Shown here in pieces: positions 18,101 to 27,576 of a stretch of 38,122 nucleotides of DNA. The translations under genes and the position numbers were made by a program. The DNA is from Gemmatimonadota bacterium. GTDB lineage: Bacteria; Gemmatimonadota; Gemmatimonadetes; Longimicrobiales; RSA9. The stretch spans positions 3,879 through 42,000 of the forward strand of contig JAHWKI010000004.1 of assembly GCA_019347975.1 (NCBI GenBank), written 5' to 3'. The notes beneath the pieces are model-generated. The model was not told where the DNA came from, did no database searches, and was given only the letters and a program-made list of their open reading frames with translations. The first letter of the stretch is position 1. Each line of letters starts with the position of its first letter.

Positions 18101-20521
18101 TCAGTCCTGCCGGAGCGTGACCATCGGCTCTACGCCAGCGGCTTTCCGCGCGGGCATCCAGGAGGCGGTCAGGGCGACGGCCAGCAGAAGGAAGGTGACG
18201 GCCGTGAACGTGAGCGGGTCGGTGGGTCGCACGCCGAAGAGCTGGCTGGTGAGCAGCCGGGTGAGGAGGAGCGCGCCGAGGACGCCGAGCAGGAGGCCGG
18301 GCAGGATGCTCTTCATGGCGTCGCCGAGGACGAGGCGGAGCACGTCGGCCCGGCGTGCGCCGAGGGCCATGCGGACGCCGAGCTCGCGGGTACGCTGGCC
18401 GACCAGGTAGGTGAGGACGCCGTAGATCCCGACGGCCGTGAGGGTGACGGCGACGGCGGCGAACGCGACGAGGAGCAGCATGACGAACCGCCGCGTCGCC
18501 ACCGCCTCGCCGAGCGCCTGGTCGACGGTGCGGACGCGGGCGAGGGGGATCTCAGGGTCGATCCGTCGGAGCAGCGCCCGGACGTCGGGGACGAGGGCCA
18601 GCGGGTCGCCCGTCGTCCGAACGAGGCACTCCATGGTCCGGATCGCGTACTGGCCGGTGGAACGATACGCCTCGGGCCGCACGGGCGCGGTCATGCCGGA
18701 CCTGCGGCTGTCCGCGACGACGCCGACGATCGTGAGCCAGGTGGTCGCCGTGTCCTCCGGGTCGCCCCATGTGAAGCGCCGACCGATCGGATCGTGGTCG
18801 GGGAGGAAGCGCCGGACGAACGCCTCGTTGACGACGGCCACGGGGAGGCCGTCCACCGCGTCCTCCGATCCGAACTCGCGGCCGCGGCGGATGGGAATGC
18901 CCATGGCGGCGAAGAAGCCCGGGTCGACGAAGTCGGATGTGACGGACGTGACCTGCTCCCCGGGCGCGGCCGGCTCTTCGCCCTCGATGGCGACGGGCGC
19001 CATGTTCGGCAGCCGGGAGAGAAGCAGGGTGCTGATGGCCGTGGCGGACCGGACGCCTGGCACGGCCTCCAGGCCCTGCATGAGCTCGCTCCGGAACTCG
19101 CGGATCCGCGGCGCCTCGGGGTAGCGCTCGGAGCCTGGGGAGACGCGGAAGCTGAGGACGCGCTCGGTGGCGAATCCCGGGTCGACGGCCTGGAGGGAGG
19201 CGAAGCTGCGCAGCAGCAGCCCGGCGCCCACCAGCAGGATCAGGGAGAGGGCCACCTCGGCCGTGATGAGGAGCGGTCTGATGCCGGCGGACCGGTCACC
19301 GGAGTTCCCGCGGTCCCCCTCCCGCAGGGCGGTGCCGATGGCGGCGCGCCTCGCCTGGACCGCCGGTACGAGGCCGAAGAGGAAGCCGGTGGCCAGCGCG
19401 AGGAGGGCGCCGAAGGCGACGACCGTTCCGTCCACCCGCACGTCCTCGATGCGGGGGAGGTCCGGGGGGCTCGCGGCGACCAGCGCGGAGGTGCCCCAGG
19501 TGGCCAGCATCACGCCGATCCCGCCGCCGAGCACGGCCAGCACGATGCTCTCGGTCATGGCTTCGCGTGCCAGGCGGCCGCCGCTGGCGCCGAGCGCGGC
19601 GCGGACGGCGAGCTCCCGCTGCCGTCCCGACCCGCGGGCCAGGAGGAGGTTGGCCACGTTGGCGCACGCGATCAGCAGGACGAACCCGACGGCGCCCAGG
19701 AGCACGAGGAGCGCGGGCCGGACATCGCCGATGACGGTGTCCCGGAGCGGCTCGACGAAGACGCCGTTGTCCCCGAGACCCGGGTCGTCCTGCGCCATTC
19801 TGGCCATGATCCCGGTGAGCTCCGCCTGCGCCGCCTCCACCGAAGCGCCGGGCGCGAGGCGGCCGATGACCGACAGCCAGAGCGCGCCGGGGCTGTCCAG
19901 GAGCCCGGCGTTGTCCTCGGTTCGGGCCAGCGGCGTCCAGAACTCCGCGCCATCGGGGTAGCGGAAGCCGGGTGGCATCACGCCGATCACCTCGTAGCTT
20001 CCGCCCAGGCGGATGGAGCGGCCGACCACCCCCGGGTCGGCGCCGAAGTGCCGGGCCCACATCCCGTGGGAGAGGACGACCTGCCGCGGCGCGCCCGCTT
20101 CCGTGTCGGCGGGGGCGATCGCCCGGCCGAGCCGCGGCCGGACGCCGAGCACGCGGAAGAAGTCCCCGCTGACCGTGGCGCCCTGGAGCTGCTCCGCGTC
20201 CCCCTCCCCGGTCAGCGTCGCCACCTGCGAGCCGTACCCGGCCATGGCGTCGTAGGACCGCGCCTCCCGCCACTCCAGGAAGCTGGGGTAGGACGTCACG
20301 TCCCGCTGGATGTCCTCCCGCTGGTTGTTCAGCCACAGCACCGTCAGCCGGTCCGGATCGGCGAACGGGAGCGGGCTCAACAGCACCGCGTTCACCGCGC
20401 TGAAGATCGCCGTGTTCGCGCCGATGCCCAGCGCGAGCGTCAGCGCCGCGGCGGCGGTGAAGCCGCGGGCGCGGAGCAGCGACCGGGCGGCGATCCGTAC
20501 GTCCTTGAGGAGCGATTCCAT
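18101..20521 (-). CDS. ADOP-family ABC transporter permease (MacB_PCD + two FtsX domains)
   Basis: DVRIAARSLLRARGFTAAAALTLALGIGANTAIFSAVNAVLLSPLPFADPDRLTVLW; C-terminus GIYGVLTYLVGQRTRELGVRMALGARRADVLRLVLGDAM. Confidence 0.94.
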   Translation of the reverse strand: MESLLKDVRIAARSLLRARGFTAAAALTLALGIGANTAIFSAVNAVLLSPLPFADPDRLTVLWLNNQREDIQRDVTSYPSFLEWREARSYDAMAGYGSQVATLTGEGDAEQLQGATVSGDFFRVLGVRPRLGRAIAPADTEAGAPRQVVLSHGMWARHFGADPGVVGRSIRLGGSYEVIGVMPPGFRYPDGAEFWTPLARTEDNAGLLDSPGALWLSVIGRLAPGASVEAAQAELTGIMARMAQDDPGLGDNGVFVEPLRDTVIGDVRPALLVLLGAVGFVLLIACANVANLLLARGSGRQRELAVRAALGASGGRLAREAMTESIVLAVLGGGIGVMLATWGTSALVAASPPDLPRIEDVRVDGTVVAFGALLALATGFLFGLVPAVQARRAAIGTALREGDRGNSGDRSAGIRPLLITAEVALSLILLVGAGLLLRSFASLQAVDPGFATERVLSFRVSPGSERYPEAPRIREFRSELMQGLEAVPGVRSATAISTLLLSRLPNMAPVAIEGEEPAAPGEQVTSVTSDFVDPGFFAAMGIPIRRGREFGSEDAVDGLPVAVVNEAFVRRFLPDHDPIGRRFTWGDPEDTATTWLTIVGVVADSRRSGMTAPVRPEAYRSTGQYAIRTMECLVRTTGDPLALVPDVRALLRRIDPEIPLARVRTVDQALGEAVATRRFVMLLLVAFAAVAVTLTAVGIYGVLTYLVGQRTRELGVRMALGARRADVLRLVLGDAMKSILPGLLLGVLGALLLTRLLTSQLFGVRPTDPLTFTAVTFLLLAVALTASWMPARKAAGVEPMVTLRQD

Positions 20522-20716
20522 GGCGGTCGTCTACAGGGGTTGGCGGAGGCGATAGGGAATCCTGACCCAGGAAGAGTCGAGCCGCGCGGGCGCGGGCGGC
20601 GGGAAGTCGTTGTGAGCGCGTAGGATGGGGCGACTTTCAGAGAATCACGCCGGCGCCCGGGCCGCCCGCGATCGGGACAGACCGCTGCCGAAACCGGACA
20701 GTGGCCGGAGCCCGCC

Positions 20717-21424
20717 TCAGCGGTCGATGGCCCTGCCTACCAGCCAGCCCACCCCTGCCGTGGCCGCCGGGAGCGCGAGGAGCTCGAGCAGCGGCTCCCT
20801 GTCGGGGGCGGTGTGGCGCGCCAGCCCCTGTCCCGCAGCCATCCCCAGGAAGGCGCCCCATACCAGGCCGGCGCGGCCGAAATGGTCCGGGTCGAGGGCG
20901 GGGAGCTCCGGCGACCGGTCGTATACTTCGCCGGCGGCGACACCACGGTTGTACCACCAGACGGCGCGGGAGACCGATCCCCTGACGGGTCGCTGCCACC
21001 ACGCGGCCACGTAGAGGGCGACGACACCGGTCAACCCCAGCCCGGCGCTGGTCCAACTCGGGTCTTCCCGTACCCGGCCGGAAACGTAGAAGTGCTCGTA
21101 GAGTGGGAGAAGAGCCACCGTTGCCAGCGCCCCGGCCAGTTGCGACCGTTCGTGGGCGCGGGCGGCGGTCCGGGCGAGGATCGCTGCGGAGTCGCCCGCA
21201 GTTTCGAGGAAGCGAAGGTCGGCGTAGAGGCGGCCGAGTCCGGCCACCCGGTCCGTGCCGGGGCCGCGTAGAACCGACGTGCCCTGTACCCGCAGCCCGC
21301 AGCGCTCGAAGTCGCACGGCTCCGCGCCCTGGGCCCCTGCGGGAGCGGCGGCGGCGAGGAGCAGGAGACCGAGCAGGGTACGCGCGTGGATCTGCAGTGT
21401 CTCGGCGCTTGCAATGGGTGACAT
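20717..21424 (-). CDS. Hypothetical secreted/membrane protein
   Basis: MSPIASAETLQIHARTLLGLLLLAAAAPAGAQG signal peptide, several hydrophobic segments; no family recognised. Confidence 0.65.
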   Translation of the reverse strand: MSPIASAETLQIHARTLLGLLLLAAAAPAGAQGAEPCDFERCGLRVQGTSVLRGPGTDRVAGLGRLYADLRFLETAGDSAAILARTAARAHERSQLAGALATVALLPLYEHFYVSGRVREDPSWTSAGLGLTGVVALYVAAWWQRPVRGSVSRAVWWYNRGVAAGEVYDRSPELPALDPDHFGRAGLVWGAFLGMAAGQGLARHTAPDREPLLELLALPAATAGVGWLVGRAIDR

Positions 21425-21475
21425 GGCCCTCCGGCGGCGGGTGGTCTCCACAAGTGCGGCGGCGGCCCGCGGAGG

Positions 21476-22627
21476 TCAAGGAGGCGGATGGTGGATCCGA
21501 TAGCGGACCAGGTAGGGGACGTCGAGGTCGTCCGTTACCATCGCCCACGCGTGGTCCCGCTCCGCCAGAAGCAGACGGGCCTTCCGCGGCAGCGTCGCGG
21601 CCGCCGTCGGATGGCCGCTCGGGTCGAGGATGAGCCACGTGGCGGTCGGCGCGGAGAGGCTCTCGCGCCGGAGCCACACCCGGCCGTCCGCTCCGAGGAG
21701 GACCTCGGAGATCGGCGGCAGGTACTCCGGCACGCGCACGTGCTCCCGCGCCGTGCCCAGGTCGCTTCTGGGCTCGTCGGCACCCGCGAACCGCGTGGCC
21801 CAGAGGTAATGAATGCTGTCCCGCTGGGCGGTCGTGACGGGGATCCGGTCGTAGCGGAATCGGCGGGCGTAGACCGTATCGCCGGCCGCGTCCACCTTCA
21901 TGACGACGAAGGCGCCCCGATCCTCATCGCCGGGAAACACCTCGACCAGTGCCACCGCCGAGCCGTCCGGGGCGAACGCGCTCTGGTGATCGAGGCCGGC
22001 GAACGGCTGCATGAAGGCGAACACCCGTCCGCCGCCGCTCGCCTGTGCCGTTCCGCGCTCGACGAGCCGCTCCGCCACGACCCGTACGATGTCGCCGTCG
22101 CGACGCATGAGGACCAGGGGGAGCATGGTCGTGCCGAGCCGCAGCAGCGCCTCACCCCAGACCAAGCCTTCGGGCGCGGGCAGGAGCGGGATCGTGGGAC
22201 CCGTCGCGCCGGGAACCTCGGAGGACGCGATCCGCTCGGTGCGGAGGTGCGTCCCATCGAACGTGAAGAGGCTGAGCCGCTGCTGGCGCCGGTCCGCCGC
22301 GAACAGCGTATCCCCCTGGACGCTCAGGTAGCTGACCTGGACGAACTCCCCGGGCCCCTCACCCGCGCGTCCGAACGTCCGGACCAGCTCCCCCGAGCTG
22401 GCATCGAACACCTTCACCGCGGGTGGCCTCTGCTGGACGAACAGCAAACGGCCGTCGGAGCTCAGCGCAGCGGTGTGGATGGCCATCAGCGCCATTGCGC
22501 CGTCCAGCGTCCCAATCCGGAGCTCCTCGACCAGCCGGACCGGCTCCGGCGCCTCCTGGGCCACGATCGCGGCGTCCGCGCGGGGCACGAGGAGGATCAG
22601 CATCGCCGCCACGAATGACACTCTCAT
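21476..22627 (-). CDS. 6-bladed beta-propeller (NHL-like) secreted protein
   Basis: VFDASSGELVRTFGRAGEGPGEFVQVSYLSVQGDTLFAADRRQQRLSLFTFDG; signal peptide MRVSFVAAMLILLVPRADA. Confidence 0.82.
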   Translation of the reverse strand: MRVSFVAAMLILLVPRADAAIVAQEAPEPVRLVEELRIGTLDGAMALMAIHTAALSSDGRLLFVQQRPPAVKVFDASSGELVRTFGRAGEGPGEFVQVSYLSVQGDTLFAADRRQQRLSLFTFDGTHLRTERIASSEVPGATGPTIPLLPAPEGLVWGEALLRLGTTMLPLVLMRRDGDIVRVVAERLVERGTAQASGGGRVFAFMQPFAGLDHQSAFAPDGSAVALVEVFPGDEDRGAFVVMKVDAAGDTVYARRFRYDRIPVTTAQRDSIHYLWATRFAGADEPRSDLGTAREHVRVPEYLPPISEVLLGADGRVWLRRESLSAPTATWLILDPSGHPTAAATLPRKARLLLAERDHAWAMVTDDLDVPYLVRYRIHHPPP

Positions 22628-22713
22628 GCCCCCACGATCGGCCTCGGCGCGGCGCGACGCAATCGCCATCGCCCGCGCTTGCGGACGGCACGCAACGCGA
22701 TTCCATTTCCCCC

Positions 22714-24255
22714 ATGCAAAAAACACCAGCCCTCGTCGCCCCCTCGATCCTCGCCGTGCTCCTCGCCGGCGCCGCTCCCCTCCCTCTGGCCGCCCAGGGC
22801 GCCCGCGCCGAAGCCGAGGCCGTGGCCGCGTGGGTAGAAGCCAACCAGCGGGCGCTGGTCGACGAGCTGGTGGAGCTGCTGTCCATCCCCAACGTGGCCG
22901 CGGACCTGGAGAACATCCGGCGCAACGCGGACTGGCTGGTGTCCGCGCTGGAATCCCGCGGCGTGAAGGCGCGGCTGCTGGAGACCGGCGCCCAGCCGAT
23001 GGTCTACGGCGAGCTCATGACTCCCGGCGCGACGACGACGATCCTCTTCTACTCGCACTACGACGGGCAGCCGGTGGACCCGTCGGCGTGGGTGGGGCAC
23101 GACCCATGGGTGCCGGTGCTGCGGTGGGGCAGCCTGGCGCGCGGAGCGTCCATCATCCCGTGGCCGGCGGACGGGCGGTACGAGGACGACTGGCGGATCT
23201 ACGCCCGGTCGGCGTCGGACGACAAGTCGCCGATCGTGATGCTCCTGGCCGCGCTGGACGCGCTGCGGGCGGCGGGGTCCTCGCCCACGGTGAACGTCAA
23301 GTTCCTGCTGGAGGGGGACGAGGAGGCGGGCTCGGCGCACATCCGCCGGCTGATCCGGGACAACCGGCGGCTGCTGGCGGCGGACCTGGTGATCATGGCG
23401 GACGGGCCGGAGCACCCGTCGGGGCGGCCGACGCTGGTCTACGGAGCGCGCGGAATCACCTCGGCGCGGGTGATCGTCTACGGCCCCGAGCGCCCTCTGC
23501 ACTCGGGGCACTTCGGGAACTGGGCGCCGAACCCCGCCCAGCGGCTGGCCGCGCTGCTGGCGAGCATGAAGGCGCCGGATGGCCGCGTCCTCATCGACGG
23601 GTTCTACGACGATGTAGTTCCTCTCACCGCCGAGGAGACCGCCGCGTTCCGGGCGATCCCGGCGGACGCGCCGGCGGATTACGGCTTCGCGGAGCCGGAG
23701 GGCGGCCCGGGGTCGCTCCGGCTGGAAGCGACCGCGGCGCCGTCGCTGAACGTGCGGGGGATGGCGGCGGGCTGGATCGGTGAATCGGTGCGTACGATCG
23801 TCCCGGACTCCGCGGTGGCGGAGATCGACCTGCGGCTGGTGCCGGACATCGAGCCGGCGGAGCAGGTGGAGCGGCTCCTTCGTCACATCCGCGGGCAGGG
23901 CTACCACCTGGTGGACGCCTCGCCCACCGCGGAGGAGCGGGCGGCCCACCCGTACCTGGCGAGAGTGATTTCCAGGGAGAGCGGCTACCCCGGGATGCGG
24001 ACGCCACTGGCCCACCCCGTCGCCGCGCGGGTGGCTCGCGCGATCGCGGCTTATACCGGCCAGGAGCCGGTGCGGATCCCCATGCTCGGCGGCAGCGTTC
24101 CCGCCGTCTGGTTCCCCGTCGAAGCCGGCATCCCCGTGCTACTGATTCCGACGGTGAACCCGGACAACAACCAGCATTCGCCCAACGAGAACCTGCGGCT
24201 GGGCAACTTCTTCGATGGCATCGTTACGTTCGCCGGAGTGCTCCGGACCCCCTGA
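22714..24255 (+). CDS. M20 family metallopeptidase (secreted)
   Basis: LVELLSIPNVAADLENIRRNADWLVSALESRGVKARLLET...ILFYSHYDGQPVDPSAW...LLEGDEEAGSAHIRRLIRDN...MLGGSVPAVWF; signal peptide. Confidence 0.92.
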   Translation: MQKTPALVAPSILAVLLAGAAPLPLAAQGARAEAEAVAAWVEANQRALVDELVELLSIPNVAADLENIRRNADWLVSALESRGVKARLLETGAQPMVYGELMTPGATTTILFYSHYDGQPVDPSAWVGHDPWVPVLRWGSLARGASIIPWPADGRYEDDWRIYARSASDDKSPIVMLLAALDALRAAGSSPTVNVKFLLEGDEEAGSAHIRRLIRDNRRLLAADLVIMADGPEHPSGRPTLVYGARGITSARVIVYGPERPLHSGHFGNWAPNPAQRLAALLASMKAPDGRVLIDGFYDDVVPLTAEETAAFRAIPADAPADYGFAEPEGGPGSLRLEATAAPSLNVRGMAAGWIGESVRTIVPDSAVAEIDLRLVPDIEPAEQVERLLRHIRGQGYHLVDASPTAEERAAHPYLARVISRESGYPGMRTPLAHPVAARVARAIAAYTGQEPVRIPMLGGSVPAVWFPVEAGIPVLLIPTVNPDNNQHSPNENLRLGNFFDGIVTFAGVLRTP

Positions 24256-24295
24256 CCGCCGCCGCGCCCCGCCGCAGGGAGAGGTCCCGGCAAGC

Positions 24296-24323
24296 GGGAT
24301 CCCCGTGACGAAGCGGGGATCCC
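24296..24323. other. Perfect 10-bp stem inverted repeat between convergent genes (possible bidirectional terminator)
   Basis: GGGATCCCCG (24296-24305) - TGACGAAG - CGGGGATCCC (24314-24323); no T-run follows. Confidence 0.5.
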
Positions 24324-24485
24324 CTTCGCGCATCCGGGATGCGACCCTGGCCCGTCTGGCGTGACCCGTCCACCGTGGACCGGCTGTTCCTTTCACCGGA
24401 TCAGGATGGCCTCCGTGCTTCTGCGAAGACCTCGGGGAACCGCCGGATCACGGCTTTCGGCGCACGCCAGACGGCACACGTTCCC

Positions 24486-25670
24486 CTACCGCGCCTCCTC
24501 CTTCCGCAGCTCCAGCACCGTCACGTGCTGCACGCCGTCCCCGTCGAAGCGCTGCCCCAGCACCCGGTCCTCGCCGATCTCGTACGGCCGGAACCGCGCC
24601 GGCAGCGTAGCGCGCGCCAGCATCCCGCCATGCGGGCCGAAAACGGTCCAGCGCGTCTGCTCGGGGATCGCCCGCCAGGGGAAGTCGTAGTCCATGACCC
24701 AGAGGTTGCCGGCGGCGTCCACCATCAGGTCCACGTACGCCGGCTTCTCTTCCGCCACGGGGACGTCCGCCAACGCCTGCCGCAGCGCCGCCTCCCCTTC
24801 GGGCGGCGTGCGCGTCCGCTCCGCGTAGCCGCGGAAGTACGCCTCCCGGTCCTCCTCGCTCACCGTCCGGTCCGGTCCGGACCAGCGGATCAGACGACGG
24901 AGCGCCAGCCCGCCCCCATCCACCAGCCCGTGCTCCTCCACCTCGTGCTCGCGGCTCGTCCCCACGTAGATCCGGTCCTCGCCCGCCGAGGCCACAGTGC
25001 GCCAGCCGTAGATCGGCCACGCCCGCCCGTCGGTCTCGTTGCCCGGGAACCGCGCCACCGAGTCGGCCCCGGGTTCGCGGGCGCCCACCAGCCAGAGCGA
25101 GATGGGCGCGATCCCCCCTTCCGCGCGGCCGCTCCGGGCCGTTACCACCAGCCGCCCGTCCTCCAGCGCCCCGGCCGGCTCTTCGTTGTAGATGCGCGCG
25201 TGGAACGGCACCGAGCGTCCGAAGGCGAGGCGGTCGCTGAGCACGGTGACGCGGCGATTGCGCGCGTCGTAGACCGCCAGCGAGTCACCGGGGGCGCGCC
25301 AGATCGCACGCGGGTCGCGGTACTCCCCCGGGCCCTCCCCCTCCCGCCCATGCGCGGTGAGGAAGGAGCCCGCCGGGTCGAACAGCCGCAGCTGCCTCGC
25401 GCCCGCGTCCAGCACCACGACCCGCCCGTCCCCGAGCCACAGCGCGTCCTGCAGCCTGAAGAACTGGTACGCCGCGTCTCCCTCGGTGACCCCGATGTCC
25501 AGCAGCGGCTCCGGTCCCGCGGTCCACCGCTCCACCCGCTCCACCGCCTCCGGAGCGTGCTCCACGATCGTCACGCCCGCCGAGTCCCGCACCGTGCCGA
25601 CGTCGGGCCCGCCGCCGCCGCAGCCGGCGAGGAGGACCGCCAGCACCGCCGTGAGCGTCGCCCGCTTCAC
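24486..25670 (-). CDS. 6-bladed beta-propeller lipoprotein
   Basis: GTG start VKRATLTAVLAVLLAGCGGGG (lipobox); VLDAGARQLRLFDPAGSFLTAHGREGEGPGEYRDPRAIW. 4-nt overlap with the upstream gene. Confidence 0.82.
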   Translation of the reverse strand: MKRATLTAVLAVLLAGCGGGGPDVGTVRDSAGVTIVEHAPEAVERVERWTAGPEPLLDIGVTEGDAAYQFFRLQDALWLGDGRVVVLDAGARQLRLFDPAGSFLTAHGREGEGPGEYRDPRAIWRAPGDSLAVYDARNRRVTVLSDRLAFGRSVPFHARIYNEEPAGALEDGRLVVTARSGRAEGGIAPISLWLVGAREPGADSVARFPGNETDGRAWPIYGWRTVASAGEDRIYVGTSREHEVEEHGLVDGGGLALRRLIRWSGPDRTVSEEDREAYFRGYAERTRTPPEGEAALRQALADVPVAEEKPAYVDLMVDAAGNLWVMDYDFPWRAIPEQTRWTVFGPHGGMLARATLPARFRPYEIGEDRVLGQRFDGDGVQHVTVLELRKEEAR

Positions 25671-26935
25671 GCGTCCACGTCCGCGGACGGCCGCAGCGCT
25701 GCGCGGATCACGTGCTGCACCTCCATCGCGTCCGTGACGACCGCCCACAGCGTGTCGCCCCGCACGAGCGGTGGGATCCACGCGTCGACGGCGGCCGGGA
25801 CCAGTGCGGTGGCGGCGTGCCGGCCGGATCGGTCGAAGATGTCGTAGACGGTGCTGTCCTCCCCCGGCGCGGTGAGGCGCACCCAGACCCGCCCCCGGTC
25901 GTCCAGCGAAAGGCCGTGGAGCGGCGGCTTCGTCGATGGGATCCTCGAGTAGTCCAGCACACGCGGATTCGGGACCGACTCCAGGCTCTTCTGCACCGCG
26001 GCGATGGCCGAGTCCCGCTCCGACGGTGTCACCGCGACCGCCGGCCGGCGGCTCTCGAACACCAGGGACGTGTCTCCCGCCGGAGACCAGCGGGCGATCT
26101 CCAGGCCCGGCGTCCCCGCCGCGCTGCTCCAGAAGTCGCCGGACGGGTCCATCGTCTCTCGCGGAACGTTGTAGAAGGGCACCCCCCGGAACGTCCAGCC
26201 GCCCCGTCCCAGCGGGATGCGCCACGCCCCGTCCGGATCCCCTGTCGTAATCGTCTCCGTATACTCGTCGTAGGGGATCGAGTCCACCTGCCTCATTCCC
26301 GGATCGTAGACCCGCAGCATCCGCCAGAATCGGCCTTCACCGTACTGCCCCGAGGACGCCACCAGCGTGCGCCCCACGCTGTCCATCACCGCCCGCCACG
26401 GCCCCCGGCCCCCGTACGAGTGCAGCCGCAGCGGGTGCGACCGTACGAAGCCGCCGTCCGGATCGAACACCGACAGCCGCGCGTTCCCCTGCTCCGCCAC
26501 CCGCAGCAGCCCCTCGTGGTCCACGTGCACCCCCTGCGACCCGCGCAGCTCCCCCGGGCCCGCACCCTCGCCGCCGAACGTCCGCAGGTGGGCTCCGTCA
26601 CGGCCGAACAGCCGGACCTCCTCCGCCTGTCCATCCGCCACCGCGATCCGGCCATCCGGCAGCACCGCCAGCGAACGGATCAGCCCGAACGAGGCCGGAC
26701 CCGGCCCGTACACCGTTCCGATCCGCAGCTCCTCCTCCGCCACCAGCGTGGGAGACGCGCCCTCCGCCGGCGGCACGTTCACGACCCGCACAGCACCGCT
26801 GGCGAGGGTGTCGACCTCCACCCGCCACGACGAGCCGCCCTCGGCGCCGTCGCCGCACCCCACGCCGAGCAGGAGGAGGAAGGGAGTGGAACGCCGGTGC
26901 ATGCAGGCTCCCGGACGCACGGACGAGCGTCGCAT
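25667..26935 (-). CDS. 6-bladed beta-propeller protein; start 26935 or 26902
   Basis: VADGQAEEVRLFGRDGAHLRTFGGEGAGPGELRGSQGVHVDHEGLLRVAEQGNARLSVFDPDGGFVRS; N-terminus MHRRSTPFLLLLGVGCGDG. Confidence 0.82.
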   Translation of the reverse strand: MRRSSVRPGACMHRRSTPFLLLLGVGCGDGAEGGSSWRVEVDTLASGAVRVVNVPPAEGASPTLVAEEELRIGTVYGPGPASFGLIRSLAVLPDGRIAVADGQAEEVRLFGRDGAHLRTFGGEGAGPGELRGSQGVHVDHEGLLRVAEQGNARLSVFDPDGGFVRSHPLRLHSYGGRGPWRAVMDSVGRTLVASSGQYGEGRFWRMLRVYDPGMRQVDSIPYDEYTETITTGDPDGAWRIPLGRGGWTFRGVPFYNVPRETMDPSGDFWSSAAGTPGLEIARWSPAGDTSLVFESRRPAVAVTPSERDSAIAAVQKSLESVPNPRVLDYSRIPSTKPPLHGLSLDDRGRVWVRLTAPGEDSTVYDIFDRSGRHAATALVPAAVDAWIPPLVRGDTLWAVVTDAMEVQHVIRAALRPSADVDA

Positions 26936-26967
26936 CGGATTCTCCGGGGACGTGGGAAAGGGTGCGA

Positions 26968-27054
26968 TCAGCGATCGTCCTCCCGCGCGGTGAACCAGAT
27001 CACCGCCGCCGCGCCGATCACCAGAACCAGCCACGCAAAAGGCTGCAGGACCAT
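26968..27054 (-). CDS. Candidate 28-aa single-TM microprotein
   Basis: Manual translation of minus strand: MVLQPFAWLVLVIGAAAVIWFTAREDDR*; not in the supplied track (too short). No strong Shine-Dalgarno seen. Confidence 0.35.
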   Translation of the reverse strand: MVLQPFAWLVLVIGAAAVIWFTAREDDR

Positions 27055-27121
27055 GCCGCCAAGATCGGCCGATCCGCTCCAGGAGACAACGTCGACGCCA
27101 CCCTTGCATCGGCGTCCCCAA

Positions 27122-27158
27122 TGCTACTATCGTAGCACCCTGCTGCTTTCGTAGCAGC
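27122..27158. promoter_or_regulatory. Two tandem dyads, candidate BlaI/MecI-type operators
   Basis: TGCTAC-TATC-GTAGCA (27122-27137) and GCTGCT-TTCGT-AGCAGC (27142-27158), 29 nt upstream of the blaI-like start. Confidence 0.7.
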
Positions 27159-27186
27159 CAACCCATCGCAGACGGAGGCGGTCGAA

Positions 27187-27576
27187 ATGAGTCGGAGTCC
27201 CTACCTGGATGTGAGCCGGCGGGAGCGGCAGATCATGGACGCGGTGTACCGGCTGGGGCGGGCGAGCGTGGGAGAAGTCCGGAGCGAGATGCCGGACCCG
27301 CCGTCGTATTCGGCGGTTCGGGCGATGCTGGGGAAGCTGGAGGCGAAGGGGCTGCTGACGCACGAGCAGGAGGGGCCGCGCTACGTGTACCTGGCGACGC
27401 TGCCGGCGTCGGAGGCGCGGGAGACGGCGCTGCTGCGGATGGTGCGGACGTTCTTCGAGGGGTCGGCGGCGCGGGCGGCGGCGGCGATGCTGGAGCTGGA
27501 AGAGGATGAGCTGACGGACGCGGAGCTGGACGAGCTGGCGGCGCGGATCGACGAGGCCAGGAAGAGGGGGCGCTGA
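27187..27576 (+). CDS. BlaI/MecI/CopY family transcriptional regulator
   Basis: LDVSRRERQIMDAVYRLGRASVGEVRSEMPDPPSYSAVRAMLGKLEAKGLLTHEQEGPRYVYLATLPASEARETALLRMVRTFFEGSAARAAAAML. Confidence 0.95.
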   Translation: MSRSPYLDVSRRERQIMDAVYRLGRASVGEVRSEMPDPPSYSAVRAMLGKLEAKGLLTHEQEGPRYVYLATLPASEARETALLRMVRTFFEGSAARAAAAMLELEEDELTDAELDELAARIDEARKRGR

